The notes under the pieces were generated by a model. The model saw only the letters and a list, made by a program, of their open reading frames with translations. It ran no database searches and was not told the origin of the DNA. From positions 248,001 through 312,000 of the forward strand of contig NZ_BMLC01000001.1 in NCBI RefSeq assembly GCF_014645015.1: a stretch of 64,000 bases of DNA, written 5' to 3'. Position numbers and translations under genes: made by a program. Origin of the DNA: Salinibacterium xinjiangense (GTDB lineage Bacteria; Actinomycetota; Actinomycetes; Actinomycetales; Microbacteriaceae). The stretch's first letter is position 1. The number at the start of each line of letters is the position of its first letter. This document shows positions 26,737 to 36,294 of this stretch, piece by piece.

Positions 26737-29628
26737 GTGGCAGCCGGCTCCTTCGCGCTCCTTCAGGGTACGCCTCCGCCAATCTCTGTCGCCCGCGCTG
26801 AAAAGGTCGCATTCGAGGGGTTCGGGCTCGTATCCTCGGCCCGGTCGCTCGGCAGCCACCAGGACAGAAATTTCCTGCTAACGACCGTCGACGGTCCGCT
26901 GTTGCTCAAATTCTCGAACCAGGCGACGAGCACAGACGAGTTGATCGCACAGAACGCCGCGATCGAGTACCTGGCGCAACGATCGACGGGGATCCGGATT
27001 CCCCGAGCCCTCCCCACCTGTGAGGGTCAGTTCGTGCACGTCACACATGTCGATGGCGTTGATGTCGTCGTCAGGCTCCTGGAGTTCATCGAGGGCGAGC
27101 CACTGTCGGGCGACCGCTATCTCAGCCCCGCGATCACGAGGTCGATCGGCGCGATGGCCGCCAGCCTCGATGTATCGCTCGCGGAACTCTCGGCTCCCGC
27201 TCTCGAGCGTCCACACCAGTGGGACCTGCAGCGCGCGCCCGAGGTGCTGGAGGCCCTGCTTCCTTTCGTGACAGACGATGGACTGCGGGAAAATCTCGCG
27301 GCGGCGGCCCGTGAAGCAATCTCGGTGCTGGATGCGACGGCCGCGGCGTTGCCGCAGCAGCTGATCCACGGCGACCTCACCGACGACAACGTCGTGGCGC
27401 TACCCGGAATCGACGGCGTTCCCGATGGTGTGATCGATTTCGGTGACCTGAATTACAGCTGGACCGTCAGTGAACTCGCCGTGACCGTCTCGTCGTTGCT
27501 GCATCACCCCGGCGGATCTGTCTGCTCGGTGATGGATGCCGTCACCGCCTACCACGCGATCCGGCCCCTGAGCCGCGCCGAAGCTGAAGCGCTGTGGCCG
27601 CTGGTCATCATCCGAGGTGCGGTGCTGGTCGCGAGCGGACACCACGTGGCATCCACCGACTCACTCAATGACTATGCGGCGGACAACCTGCAACACGAGC
27701 TCATCATTTTCAAACGGGCTACCGCTGTGCCGCTGGCTGTGGCGACCGCTGTCGTGCTGGACGCTCTTGAGATGAACCGCACGTCGGCGCAGCTTCCACC
27801 TCATGGCCCCCTGCTGCCGGAGCTGGCACCGGACACCGTCGTGAGCCTCGACTTCTCGGCGACCAGCCAGCTGCTGGATGGCGGTCGGTGGCTCACACCA
27901 TCGGCCGAGAGTGACATCGCGGCCGAGCTGCTCCATGGCAAGGCTGCTGCGACGACGGTGTATCGGCAGGCGCGGTTGACTCGCTCCGACATCCATAACG
28001 TCGATGAACCCATCAACGTGATTCTCGGCATCGACGTGACGGTATCCGAACACCAGCAGGTCGTCGCCCCGTGGGACGGCAGGATCGAGGTGACGACTCA
28101 GGGGCTCGAACTGCACGGTCAGGGAGTCACCCTCGACCTACGCGGGATCACCTCGAATGTCGAATCCGGCTCTGAGGTGACCACAGGTGAGCTGTTGGGC
28201 CTCGTCGGTGGGCTGTTCGAAGTGAGCGTATCCGTCAGTGGTGCCGCGGTGCCGCGGGCTGTGACGCCGTCGCTGGCGAGAGCGTGGGATGTGGCATCCA
28301 TCGACCCGACGGCCCTGATTCCTGGTGCTCGCCAGCTTCAGCGCCCGGATACCCGCCTCACCGAGCGGCGTGAGCAGTATGTTGCCGCCGCCCAGGAACA
28401 CTACTTCGAGCACCCGCCCGTGATGGTCAGGGGTTGGCAGGAACACCTCATCGACGAGGACGGTCGGGTGTACCTCGACGGACTCAACAACGTGACCTCG
28501 ATCGGGCATGCCCATCCAACCCTCGTCGCAGCCATCGCCCGGCAGTGGAGCCTCTTCAACAGCAACTCGCGATTCCAGTACTCGGCCATCGTCGATTTCG
28601 CCGAACGACTGGCGGGCCTGCTGCCGGACGGTCTCGACTCCGTCTTCTTCGTGAACAGCGGATCAGAGGCAGTCGACCTAGCCCTGCGCATCGCCCGGTC
28701 GTGGACGGGTCGCCGCGATGTGCTTGCTGTGCGTGAGGCGTACCACGGCTGGACAGACCTCTCTGATTCCGTGTCCACGTCTGTTGCCGACAACCCGGAT
28801 GCCCTCGCCACACGACCGCCATGGGTTCACACGGTGGAGGCGCCCAACAGCTACCGTGGGCGCTACCGCGGAGCCGAGGCATCCGGCTATGCGGTCGATG
28901 CCGTCGCCACTATCGAGGCTCTCACCGCGGCGGGGACACCGGTCGGGGCGTTCATCGCCGAGGCCTACTACGGCAACGCCGGCGGCATTCCCCTGCCCGA
29001 CGGCTACCTCCAGCGCGTCTATCCGGCGGTGCGGGCCAACGGCGGCCTGTGTGTGGCCGACGAGGTGCAGGTGGGCTACGGGCGGCTCGGCGAGTGGTTC
29101 TGGGGCTTTGAACAACAAGGCGTGGTTCCCGACATCGTCGCCGTTGCGAAGGGAATGGGCAACGGGCATCCGCTGGGCGCCGTCATCACCAGCGCCGAGA
29201 TCGCCGAACACTACCGTTCGGAAGGATATTTCTTCTCCTCATCCGGCGGCAGCCCGGTCAGTTCAGTGGTCGGCATGACGGTGCTCGACGTGATTCAGGA
29301 TGAAGCACTGCAGCTCAACGCCCTCGAGACCGGTGCTCATCTCCGGTCCCGGCTGGAGGAGCTCGCCGCCCGGCACCCGCTCATCGGAGCCGTCCACGGG
29401 ACCGGGCTCTACCTCGGCGTCGAATTCGTGCGGGACCGCGAGACTCTCGAGCCCGCCACGGAGGAGACCCTCGCCATCTGCGACCGGCTCAGGCAGCGTG
29501 GCATCATCATGCAGCCGACCTCGGACCGGCAGTGCGTACTCAAGATCAAGCCGCCACTGTGCTTCTCGAGGGAGAGCGCCGACTTCTTCGTTGACGTACT
29601 CGACGAGGTGCTGTCGACCGGTTGGTGA
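26737..29628 (+). CDS. Three-part fusion: APH-type kinase, degenerate M23-like domain, class III aminotransferase/phospho-lyase
   Basis: 963 residues. Residues 1 to about 350 form an aminoglycoside-phosphotransferase-like kinase with catalytic HGDLTDDN (His211, Asp213, Asn218) and VIDFGD (Asp234, Asp237). Residues about 400-510 resemble the LytM/M23 beta fold (ILGIDVTVSEHQQVVAPWDG), but the metal-binding His before LGID and the HxH motif are missing, so no peptidase activity is expected. Residues about 545-963 form a class III PLP enzyme with VFFVNSGSEAVDLALRIARS, ADEVQVGYGR (Asp775) and PLP-lysine Lys805 in VAKGMGNGHPLGAVI. The closest logic is hydroxylysine kinase plus phospho-lyase (or ethanolamine-phosphate phospho-lyase). 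The kinase could phosphorylate an amino alcohol that the second enzyme cleaves; the substrate is unproven. GTG start with GAGGA upstream. Confidence 0.85.
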   Translation: MAAGSFALLQGTPPPISVARAEKVAFEGFGLVSSARSLGSHQDRNFLLTTVDGPLLLKFSNQATSTDELIAQNAAIEYLAQRSTGIRIPRALPTCEGQFVHVTHVDGVDVVVRLLEFIEGEPLSGDRYLSPAITRSIGAMAASLDVSLAELSAPALERPHQWDLQRAPEVLEALLPFVTDDGLRENLAAAAREAISVLDATAAALPQQLIHGDLTDDNVVALPGIDGVPDGVIDFGDLNYSWTVSELAVTVSSLLHHPGGSVCSVMDAVTAYHAIRPLSRAEAEALWPLVIIRGAVLVASGHHVASTDSLNDYAADNLQHELIIFKRATAVPLAVATAVVLDALEMNRTSAQLPPHGPLLPELAPDTVVSLDFSATSQLLDGGRWLTPSAESDIAAELLHGKAAATTVYRQARLTRSDIHNVDEPINVILGIDVTVSEHQQVVAPWDGRIEVTTQGLELHGQGVTLDLRGITSNVESGSEVTTGELLGLVGGLFEVSVSVSGAAVPRAVTPSLARAWDVASIDPTALIPGARQLQRPDTRLTERREQYVAAAQEHYFEHPPVMVRGWQEHLIDEDGRVYLDGLNNVTSIGHAHPTLVAAIARQWSLFNSNSRFQYSAIVDFAERLAGLLPDGLDSVFFVNSGSEAVDLALRIARSWTGRRDVLAVREAYHGWTDLSDSVSTSVADNPDALATRPPWVHTVEAPNSYRGRYRGAEASGYAVDAVATIEALTAAGTPVGAFIAEAYYGNAGGIPLPDGYLQRVYPAVRANGGLCVADEVQVGYGRLGEWFWGFEQQGVVPDIVAVAKGMGNGHPLGAVITSAEIAEHYRSEGYFFSSSGGSPVSSVVGMTVLDVIQDEALQLNALETGAHLRSRLEELAARHPLIGAVHGTGLYLGVEFVRDRETLEPATEETLAICDRLRQRGIIMQPTSDRQCVLKIKPPLCFSRESADFFVDVLDEVLSTGW

Positions 29629-29630
29629 GG

Positions 29631-29801
29631 CTAGTTGCCCTCAGCCTCGTCCGCGGCCCACCGACGCGCTCGCTCTGCCGCGATCTGCGGAGCGCGTTGC
29701 GCCTCTGCCTCGGTGGCGTATGGCCCGTCGCGGTCGGCACCCAGCGACTGCGGGCCCTCTTCAACGACACCGGTCTTGTTGTTGTACCACCACTCGGCCA
29801 T
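29631..29801 (-). CDS. Small conserved hypothetical protein (56 aa)
   Basis: 56 residues beginning MAEWWYNNKTGVVEEGPQSL, with an Ala/Glu/Arg-rich helical second half (EAEAQRAPQIAAERARRWAADEA). The opening resembles the short WYN-N-T-xxVE proteins found near map in Micrococcales, a family I know only as hypothetical. The ATG at 29801 is preceded by GGGAGG. It is convergent with the fusion gene (2 bp between stops) and divergent from map. The function is unknown. Confidence 0.7.
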   Translation of the reverse strand: MAEWWYNNKTGVVEEGPQSLGADRDGPYATEAEAQRAPQIAAERARRWAADEAEGN

Positions 29802-29847
29802 GCCGACCTCCCGTTGTGCCCCACATATCGAAGCTAGGATCACCAGT

Positions 29848-30732
29848 ATGCCTCGCGACTTACAGGGATTCCTCGTCGCAGGGCGCATCTCGCAGACCCG
29901 GACAGTACCGGCCTCCATAGCTCGACCCGAGTATGTCGGCCGATCCGCTCCGAAACCCTTCACGGGCTCTGACGTGTATGCGGCGTCGGACGTCGAACTG
30001 ATCCGAGAATCCGGCACGATCGCGGCCCGCGCGGTAGAGGCCGTGGGCGCGGCGATCCGACCCGGCATCACCACCGACGAACTCGATGGCATCGCCCACG
30101 ACTACATGATCGAGCACGGTGCATATCCGTCCACCCTCGGATACCGGGGATTCCCCAAGTCGAGCTGCACCAGCCTCAACGAGGTCATCTGTCACGGCAT
30201 CCCGGACGACACGGCACTTGTCGACGGCGACATCATCAACATCGATATCACCGCCTTCAAGAACGGCGTGCATGGAGACCTCAACAAGACCTTCATCGTG
30301 GGCGACGCAGCTCCGGATGTCCGGGCGCTCGTCGACCACACTCGTGAAGCCCTTGCCCGCGGCATCAAGGCGGTCGCCCCCGGCCGCCAGATCAACGTCA
30401 TAGGTCGAGCAATCGAATCGTATGCCAGGCGATTCGGGTATGGCGTAATCCGTGACTACACCGGACACGGCGTCGGAACCGCATTCCACTCGGGACTCAT
30501 CATCCCCCACTACGACGCGGCCCCGGCCTTCGACGACGTCATCGAGGTCGGCATGGTGTTCACCATCGAACCCATGCTGACGCTCGGCACGGTCGAGAGT
30601 CCAGGATCGGTCGCCTGGGACCAGTGGGACGACGACTGGACCATCACTACACGGGACAAATCCCTCACCTCCCAGTTCGAGCACACGCTCGTTGTCACCG
30701 AGCGCGGCGCCGAGATCCTGACCCTCCCCTGA
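29848..30732 (+). CDS. map: Methionine aminopeptidase, type I
   Basis: 294 residues. It removes the initiator methionine from nascent proteins. Metal ligands are visible in DIINIDITAFKNGVHGDLNKTF (two Asp), YTGHGVGTAFH (His), FTIEPML (Glu) and FEHTLVVTE (Glu). GYRGFPKSSCTSLNEVICHGIPD is the substrate-pocket segment. An extended N-terminus of about 40 residues precedes the catalytic domain, as in the actinobacterial MapB type. The ATG at 29848 is chosen; the open frame to its left lies antisense to the small 56-residue gene. Confidence 0.94.
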   Translation: MPRDLQGFLVAGRISQTRTVPASIARPEYVGRSAPKPFTGSDVYAASDVELIRESGTIAARAVEAVGAAIRPGITTDELDGIAHDYMIEHGAYPSTLGYRGFPKSSCTSLNEVICHGIPDDTALVDGDIINIDITAFKNGVHGDLNKTFIVGDAAPDVRALVDHTREALARGIKAVAPGRQINVIGRAIESYARRFGYGVIRDYTGHGVGTAFHSGLIIPHYDAAPAFDDVIEVGMVFTIEPMLTLGTVESPGSVAWDQWDDDWTITTRDKSLTSQFEHTLVVTERGAEILTLP

Positions 30733-30757
30733 CAACCACCAGAGAAAGCAGACACGC

Positions 30758-31540
30758 ATGGCAAAGGCGCTTGGCATCGACATCGGCGGCACCGGCATTA
30801 AGGGAGCGCTCGTCGACACGGAGACCGGCCAGCTGATCACCGATCGTGTCAAGCTACCCACTCCCGCGGGCGGTGCGCCCGATGACATCGTCGATACCGT
30901 CGTCGCGTTGATCGAGAAGATCGGAGGGCTTGACGAGGGCGCTCCCGTCGGCCTCTGCTTCCCGGCGGTTGTGCGGAACGGCCGCACGATGTCTGCTGCG
31001 AACGTATCGAAGAAATGGATCGGGCTGGAGGCCGAAGCCCTGTTCGAGAAAGCCCTCGGTCACGACATCCACTTCGTCAACGATGCTGACGCCGCCGGCT
31101 ATGCCGAAGTGCGATTCGGGGCGGCAAAGGATGTGCCTGGCCTGGTGCTGCTGACGACGCTCGGAACCGGCATCGGCAGTGCGTTGATCTACAACGGCCT
31201 GCTCGTGCCGAACTCGGAGCTGGGACACCTCGAGATCGACGGAAAAGACGCTGAGACCAGGGCGTCGTACGCCGCCAAGGAGCGGGAAGAGTTGGACTGG
31301 AAGCACTGGGCAAAGCGCCTACAGACGTACTACACCCACCTCGAGTTACTCTTCTCCCCCGATCTCTTTGTCGTCGGCGGCGGTGTCTCGAAGCACTACG
31401 AGCAGTTTCTGCCGCTGCTCAATCTGCAGACGAAGATCGTGCCGGCTGTGCACCGGAACAACGCCGGCATTCTCGGTGCGGCAGCGCTCGCAACAAAACC
31501 GGTGGCGACACTAGTGCCGCAGCCGACCGCCATGCAGTAA
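30758..31540 (+). CDS. ppgK: Polyphosphate glucokinase
   Basis: 260-residue ROK-family kinase. It phosphorylates glucose using polyphosphate or ATP in the cytoplasm. The phosphate-binding loop is [19 protein letters not shown], the catalytic Asp region is [17 protein letters not shown], and the second phosphate loop is [34 protein letters not shown] and [10 protein letters not shown] are typical of actinobacterial PpgK. AGAAAG lies before the ATG. It follows map by 25 bp and is probably co-transcribed. Confidence 0.94.
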   Translation: MAKALGIDIGGTGIKGALVDTETGQLITDRVKLPTPAGGAPDDIVDTVVALIEKIGGLDEGAPVGLCFPAVVRNGRTMSAANVSKKWIGLEAEALFEKALGHDIHFVNDADAAGYAEVRFGAAKDVPGLVLLTTLGTGIGSALIYNGLLVPNSELGHLEIDGKDAETRASYAAKEREELDWKHWAKRLQTYYTHLELLFSPDLFVVGGGVSKHYEQFLPLLNLQTKIVPAVHRNNAGILGAAALATKPVATLVPQPTAMQ

Positions 31541-31566
31541 CGAGATTGGTGGGCGTGCGCGCGCAC

Positions 31567-31607
31567 CGTTAGGACTTTGCGCCAGCGCGTTAGGGAACCG
31601 TAAGGAC
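31567..31607 (+). promoter_or_regulatory. Candidate KdpE operator: three phased direct repeats
   Basis: Three related 9-mers in the same orientation occur at 31567 (CGTTAGGAC), 31588 (CGTTAGGGA) and 31599 (CGTAAGGAC). They are spaced 21 and 11 bp, that is two turns and one turn of helix. OmpR-family response regulators bind direct repeats in this phasing. They lie 98-139 bp before the first kdp peptide and 26 bp before a TTGACT hexamer at 31633. Assignment to KdpE is by position only. Confidence 0.5.
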
Positions 31608-31705
31608 CCCGCTCGACTCCGCACGGCAGCGGTTGACTCTTCCCGTGGCGAAAGCCGCGCCCGCAGGCCATCGTGTGCGGGCACAGCAAATGGAAAGAGT
31701 TCACC

Positions 31706-31789
31706 GTGCTCGACGTCGTGTTCATCGCCGGCATCCTCGCTCTCGTGGCGTTTGTCGCCCTCGTCGCGAAGGGGGTCGAGCGCCTGTGA
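31706..31789 (+). CDS. 27-residue membrane peptide at the head of the kdp operon
   Basis: [20 protein letters not shown] followed by AKGVERL. It is one transmembrane helix with a short basic C-terminus, starting at GTG 31706 after GGAAAGAG. Its stop overlaps the kdpF GTG (GTGA), so the two are translationally coupled. It resembles KdpF in size and topology but lacks the Pro-Glu-Lys-Phe ending. It may be a second KdpF-like peptide that stabilises the Kdp complex; this is inference. Confidence 0.6.
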   Translation: MLDVVFIAGILALVAFVALVAKGVERL

Positions 31790-31875
31790 TCGTCATCGAA
31801 CTCATTGCGGCTGCGCTCGCTCTCGCAGCGGTCGGTTACCTCGTGGTCGCCCTCGTGAAGCCGGAGAAATTCTGA
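31786..31875 (+). CDS. kdpF: Potassium-transporting ATPase subunit KdpF
   Basis: 29 residues: [20 protein letters not shown] then VALVKPEKF. One transmembrane helix with the family ending (Leu/Val-x-Pro-Glu-Lys/Arg-Phe). KdpF is a small stabilising subunit of the KdpFABC complex. GTG 31786 overlaps the upstream stop, and its own TGA shares the A of the kdpA ATG (TGATG), so all three are coupled. Confidence 0.85.
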   Translation: MIVIELIAAALALAAVGYLVVALVKPEKF

Positions 31876-33554
31876 TGGGTGCCACTATCTGGTTCCTGAT
31901 CGCGCAACTCGCGACCATCGCGCTCGTGCTGGTGCTGGTGCATCGCCCCCTCGGCGACTACATGGCGGCTGTCTACACGAGCAAGCGCGACCTGACGGTG
32001 GAGCGCGGCTTCTACAGGCTCATCGGCGTTGATTTCCACTCCGAACAGAGCTGGCCGGCCTACCTGCGCTCGGTCCTCGCATTCTCGGCCGTGGGAATCC
32101 TGATGCTCTACGCGCTGCAGCGCGTGCAGCAGGTGCTGCCGTACTCACTCGGACTGCCGCCGACCAGCGAGCACCTGGCCTTCAACACGGCGATCTCCTT
32201 CGTCACGAACACCAACTGGCAGTCCTATTCTCCCGACCTCACCCTCGGCTACACCGTGCAGCTGGTCGGGCTCGCCGTGCAGAACTTCGTCTCGGCTGGA
32301 GTCGGCATCGCGGTCGCAGTGGCGCTCATCCGGGGCCTCGCCTATCGGTCGAGCGGCACGATCGGCAACTTCTGGGTCGACCTTACCCGCGGCACCCTGC
32401 GCCTTCTGCTTCCACTGGCCTTCGTCTCCGCGATCGTGCTGATCGTCGGTGGAGTGATCCAGAACGTCAATGGATTCCAGGACATCACGACCATCACGGG
32501 CGGCTCTGCCATTGTCCCGGGCGGGCCCGTTGCCTCGCAGGAGGCCATCAAGATGCTCGGCACCAACGGCGGCGGCTTTTTCAATGTGAACTCGGCGCAT
32601 CCTTTCGAGAATCCGACGGCCTGGACGAATCTGTTCGAGGTCCTGCTGATGCTGCTCATCCCGTTCTCGCTGCCTCGGACCTTCGGGCGCATGGTCGGCG
32701 ATAAGCGGCAGGGCATCGCCATCGCCGCCACAATGGCAACGCTCTACCTCGTCTCCGTGTCCCTGATGACCTGGGCCGAGACCACGGGCTCCGGCACAGC
32801 ACCGCACCTTGCTGGAGCGGCGATGGAGGGCAAAGAGGTGCGATTCGGGATCATCGGCTCGACGATCTTCGGAACGACATCGACGATCACCTCCACGGGA
32901 GCCGTCAACAGCATGCACGACAGCTTCACCTCCCTGGGCGGCGGAATGGCTCTCGTGAACATGATGCTGGGTGAGATAGCTCCGGGTGGAGTCGGTGCTG
33001 GCATGTACGGCATCCTGATCATCGCGATCATCGCGGTGTTCATCGCTGGCCTCATGGTCGGTCGCACGCCGGAATACCTCGGCAAGAAAATCGGCGCGCG
33101 TGAGATCAAGCTCGCGAGCCTGTACATCCTGACGACGCCGACACTCGTGCTCGTGGGTACCGCCCTGAGCTTTGCGATCCCCGGGATCCGCGAAGAAGTC
33201 GCGACGGTATCCATCTGGAACCCCGGGCTGCACGGCTTCAGTGAGGTGCTCTACGCCTTCACCTCCGCGGCAAACAACAACGGATCTGCCTTTGCCGGTC
33301 TCACGGCCAACACCCCGTGGATGAACGCTGCTCTCGGAGTCGCGATGCTTCTCGGCCGCTTCCTTCCGATCCTGTTCGTGCTCGCTCTCGCCGGCTCGTT
33401 CGCTGCGCAGGACAGGATCCCCGCCAGTGCGGGAACCCTGCCCACCCATCGCCCCCAGTTCGTCGGTCTGCTCCTGGCAACGATCGTCATCGTGTCCGCG
33501 CTCACGTATTTCCCCGTCCTCGCGCTGGGTCCCCTCGCGGAAGGACTGCGCTGA
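31875..33554 (+). CDS. kdpA: Potassium-transporting ATPase subunit KdpA (K+ channel-like)
   Basis: 559 residues with about ten membrane segments. It forms the K+ entry and selectivity subunit of KdpFABC in the cytoplasmic membrane. Family segments are the N-terminal [31 protein letters not shown], the first pore-like loop [12 protein letters not shown], the second [21 protein letters not shown], the third [20 protein letters not shown] and the last [12 protein letters not shown]. The ATG at 31875 is fixed by overlap with kdpF; the reading frame left of it covers kdpF in another frame. Confidence 0.97.
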   Translation: MGATIWFLIAQLATIALVLVLVHRPLGDYMAAVYTSKRDLTVERGFYRLIGVDFHSEQSWPAYLRSVLAFSAVGILMLYALQRVQQVLPYSLGLPPTSEHLAFNTAISFVTNTNWQSYSPDLTLGYTVQLVGLAVQNFVSAGVGIAVAVALIRGLAYRSSGTIGNFWVDLTRGTLRLLLPLAFVSAIVLIVGGVIQNVNGFQDITTITGGSAIVPGGPVASQEAIKMLGTNGGGFFNVNSAHPFENPTAWTNLFEVLLMLLIPFSLPRTFGRMVGDKRQGIAIAATMATLYLVSVSLMTWAETTGSGTAPHLAGAAMEGKEVRFGIIGSTIFGTTSTITSTGAVNSMHDSFTSLGGGMALVNMMLGEIAPGGVGAGMYGILIIAIIAVFIAGLMVGRTPEYLGKKIGAREIKLASLYILTTPTLVLVGTALSFAIPGIREEVATVSIWNPGLHGFSEVLYAFTSAANNNGSAFAGLTANTPWMNAALGVAMLLGRFLPILFVLALAGSFAAQDRIPASAGTLPTHRPQFVGLLLATIVIVSALTYFPVLALGPLAEGLR

Positions 33555-33574
33555 CTTCCATGAAAGAAAAAATC

Positions 33575-35668
<2,094 letters not shown>

Positions 35669-35702
35669 CGAACCCCCAACTGCCCACGCTAAGGAGCACC
35701 TC

Positions 35703-36287
35703 ATGAAATTCCGCCAGACCTGGACAGCGATACGCGCGATGCTGATCCTCACCGCGGCACTCGGCATCGTCTATCCACTCGCGGTCACCGGGGTCGGCCA
35801 GCTCGCGCTGCCCGCCCAGGCGAACGGCTCGCTCATCCGGGTCGATGGCGAGATCGTCGGCTCGAGTCTCATCGGCCAGTCGTTCACCGACGCGGGCGGC
35901 AATGCCCGGCGAGAGTGGTTCCAGTCGCGACCGTCTGCCGCAGGTGCCGGTTACGACGGTGGCGCATCGAGTGGATCGAACTGGGGCCCGGAGAATCCCG
36001 ACCTGATCGCTGCCATCCAGGAGCGTCAGGTCGCCATCGAGAGGGCGGACGGCACGACCGACATTCCCGCCGACGCTCTCACCGCATCCGGCTCGGGTCT
36101 CGACCCACACATCAGTCCGGCCTACGCACGACTCCAGGCTGCCGGCGTCGCCGAAGCCCGTGGACTATCCGCGGCGGACGTGTCGGATCTCGTCGAGTCG
36201 ATGATCCAGCAGCGAGATCTCGGCTACCTCGGCGAGCCGACCGTCAACGTGCTGCAGCTCAACATCGCGCTCGCGATGTTGGGATAA
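35703..36287 (+). CDS. kdpC: Potassium-transporting ATPase subunit KdpC
   Basis: 194 residues with one N-terminal membrane helix (about 10-30) and an external or periplasm-side domain. Family segments are GIVYPLAVTGVGQLALPAQANGS, GSSLIGQSFTD, FQSRPSAAG, SGSNWGPENPDLIAAIQER, IPADALTASGSGLDPHISPAYA and GYLGEPTVNVLQLNIALA. AAGGAG precedes the ATG. It assists high-affinity K+ and ATP use by KdpB. Eight bp separate it from kdpD. Confidence 0.96.
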   Translation: MKFRQTWTAIRAMLILTAALGIVYPLAVTGVGQLALPAQANGSLIRVDGEIVGSSLIGQSFTDAGGNARREWFQSRPSAAGAGYDGGASSGSNWGPENPDLIAAIQERQVAIERADGTTDIPADALTASGSGLDPHISPAYARLQAAGVAEARGLSAADVSDLVESMIQQRDLGYLGEPTVNVLQLNIALAMLG

Positions 36288-36294
36288 TGACGCT

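Noticed and set aside
33317-33574. Open frame extending kdpB leftwards
   Set aside because: Overlaps the end of kdpA in another frame; the kdpB family start is at about 33575.
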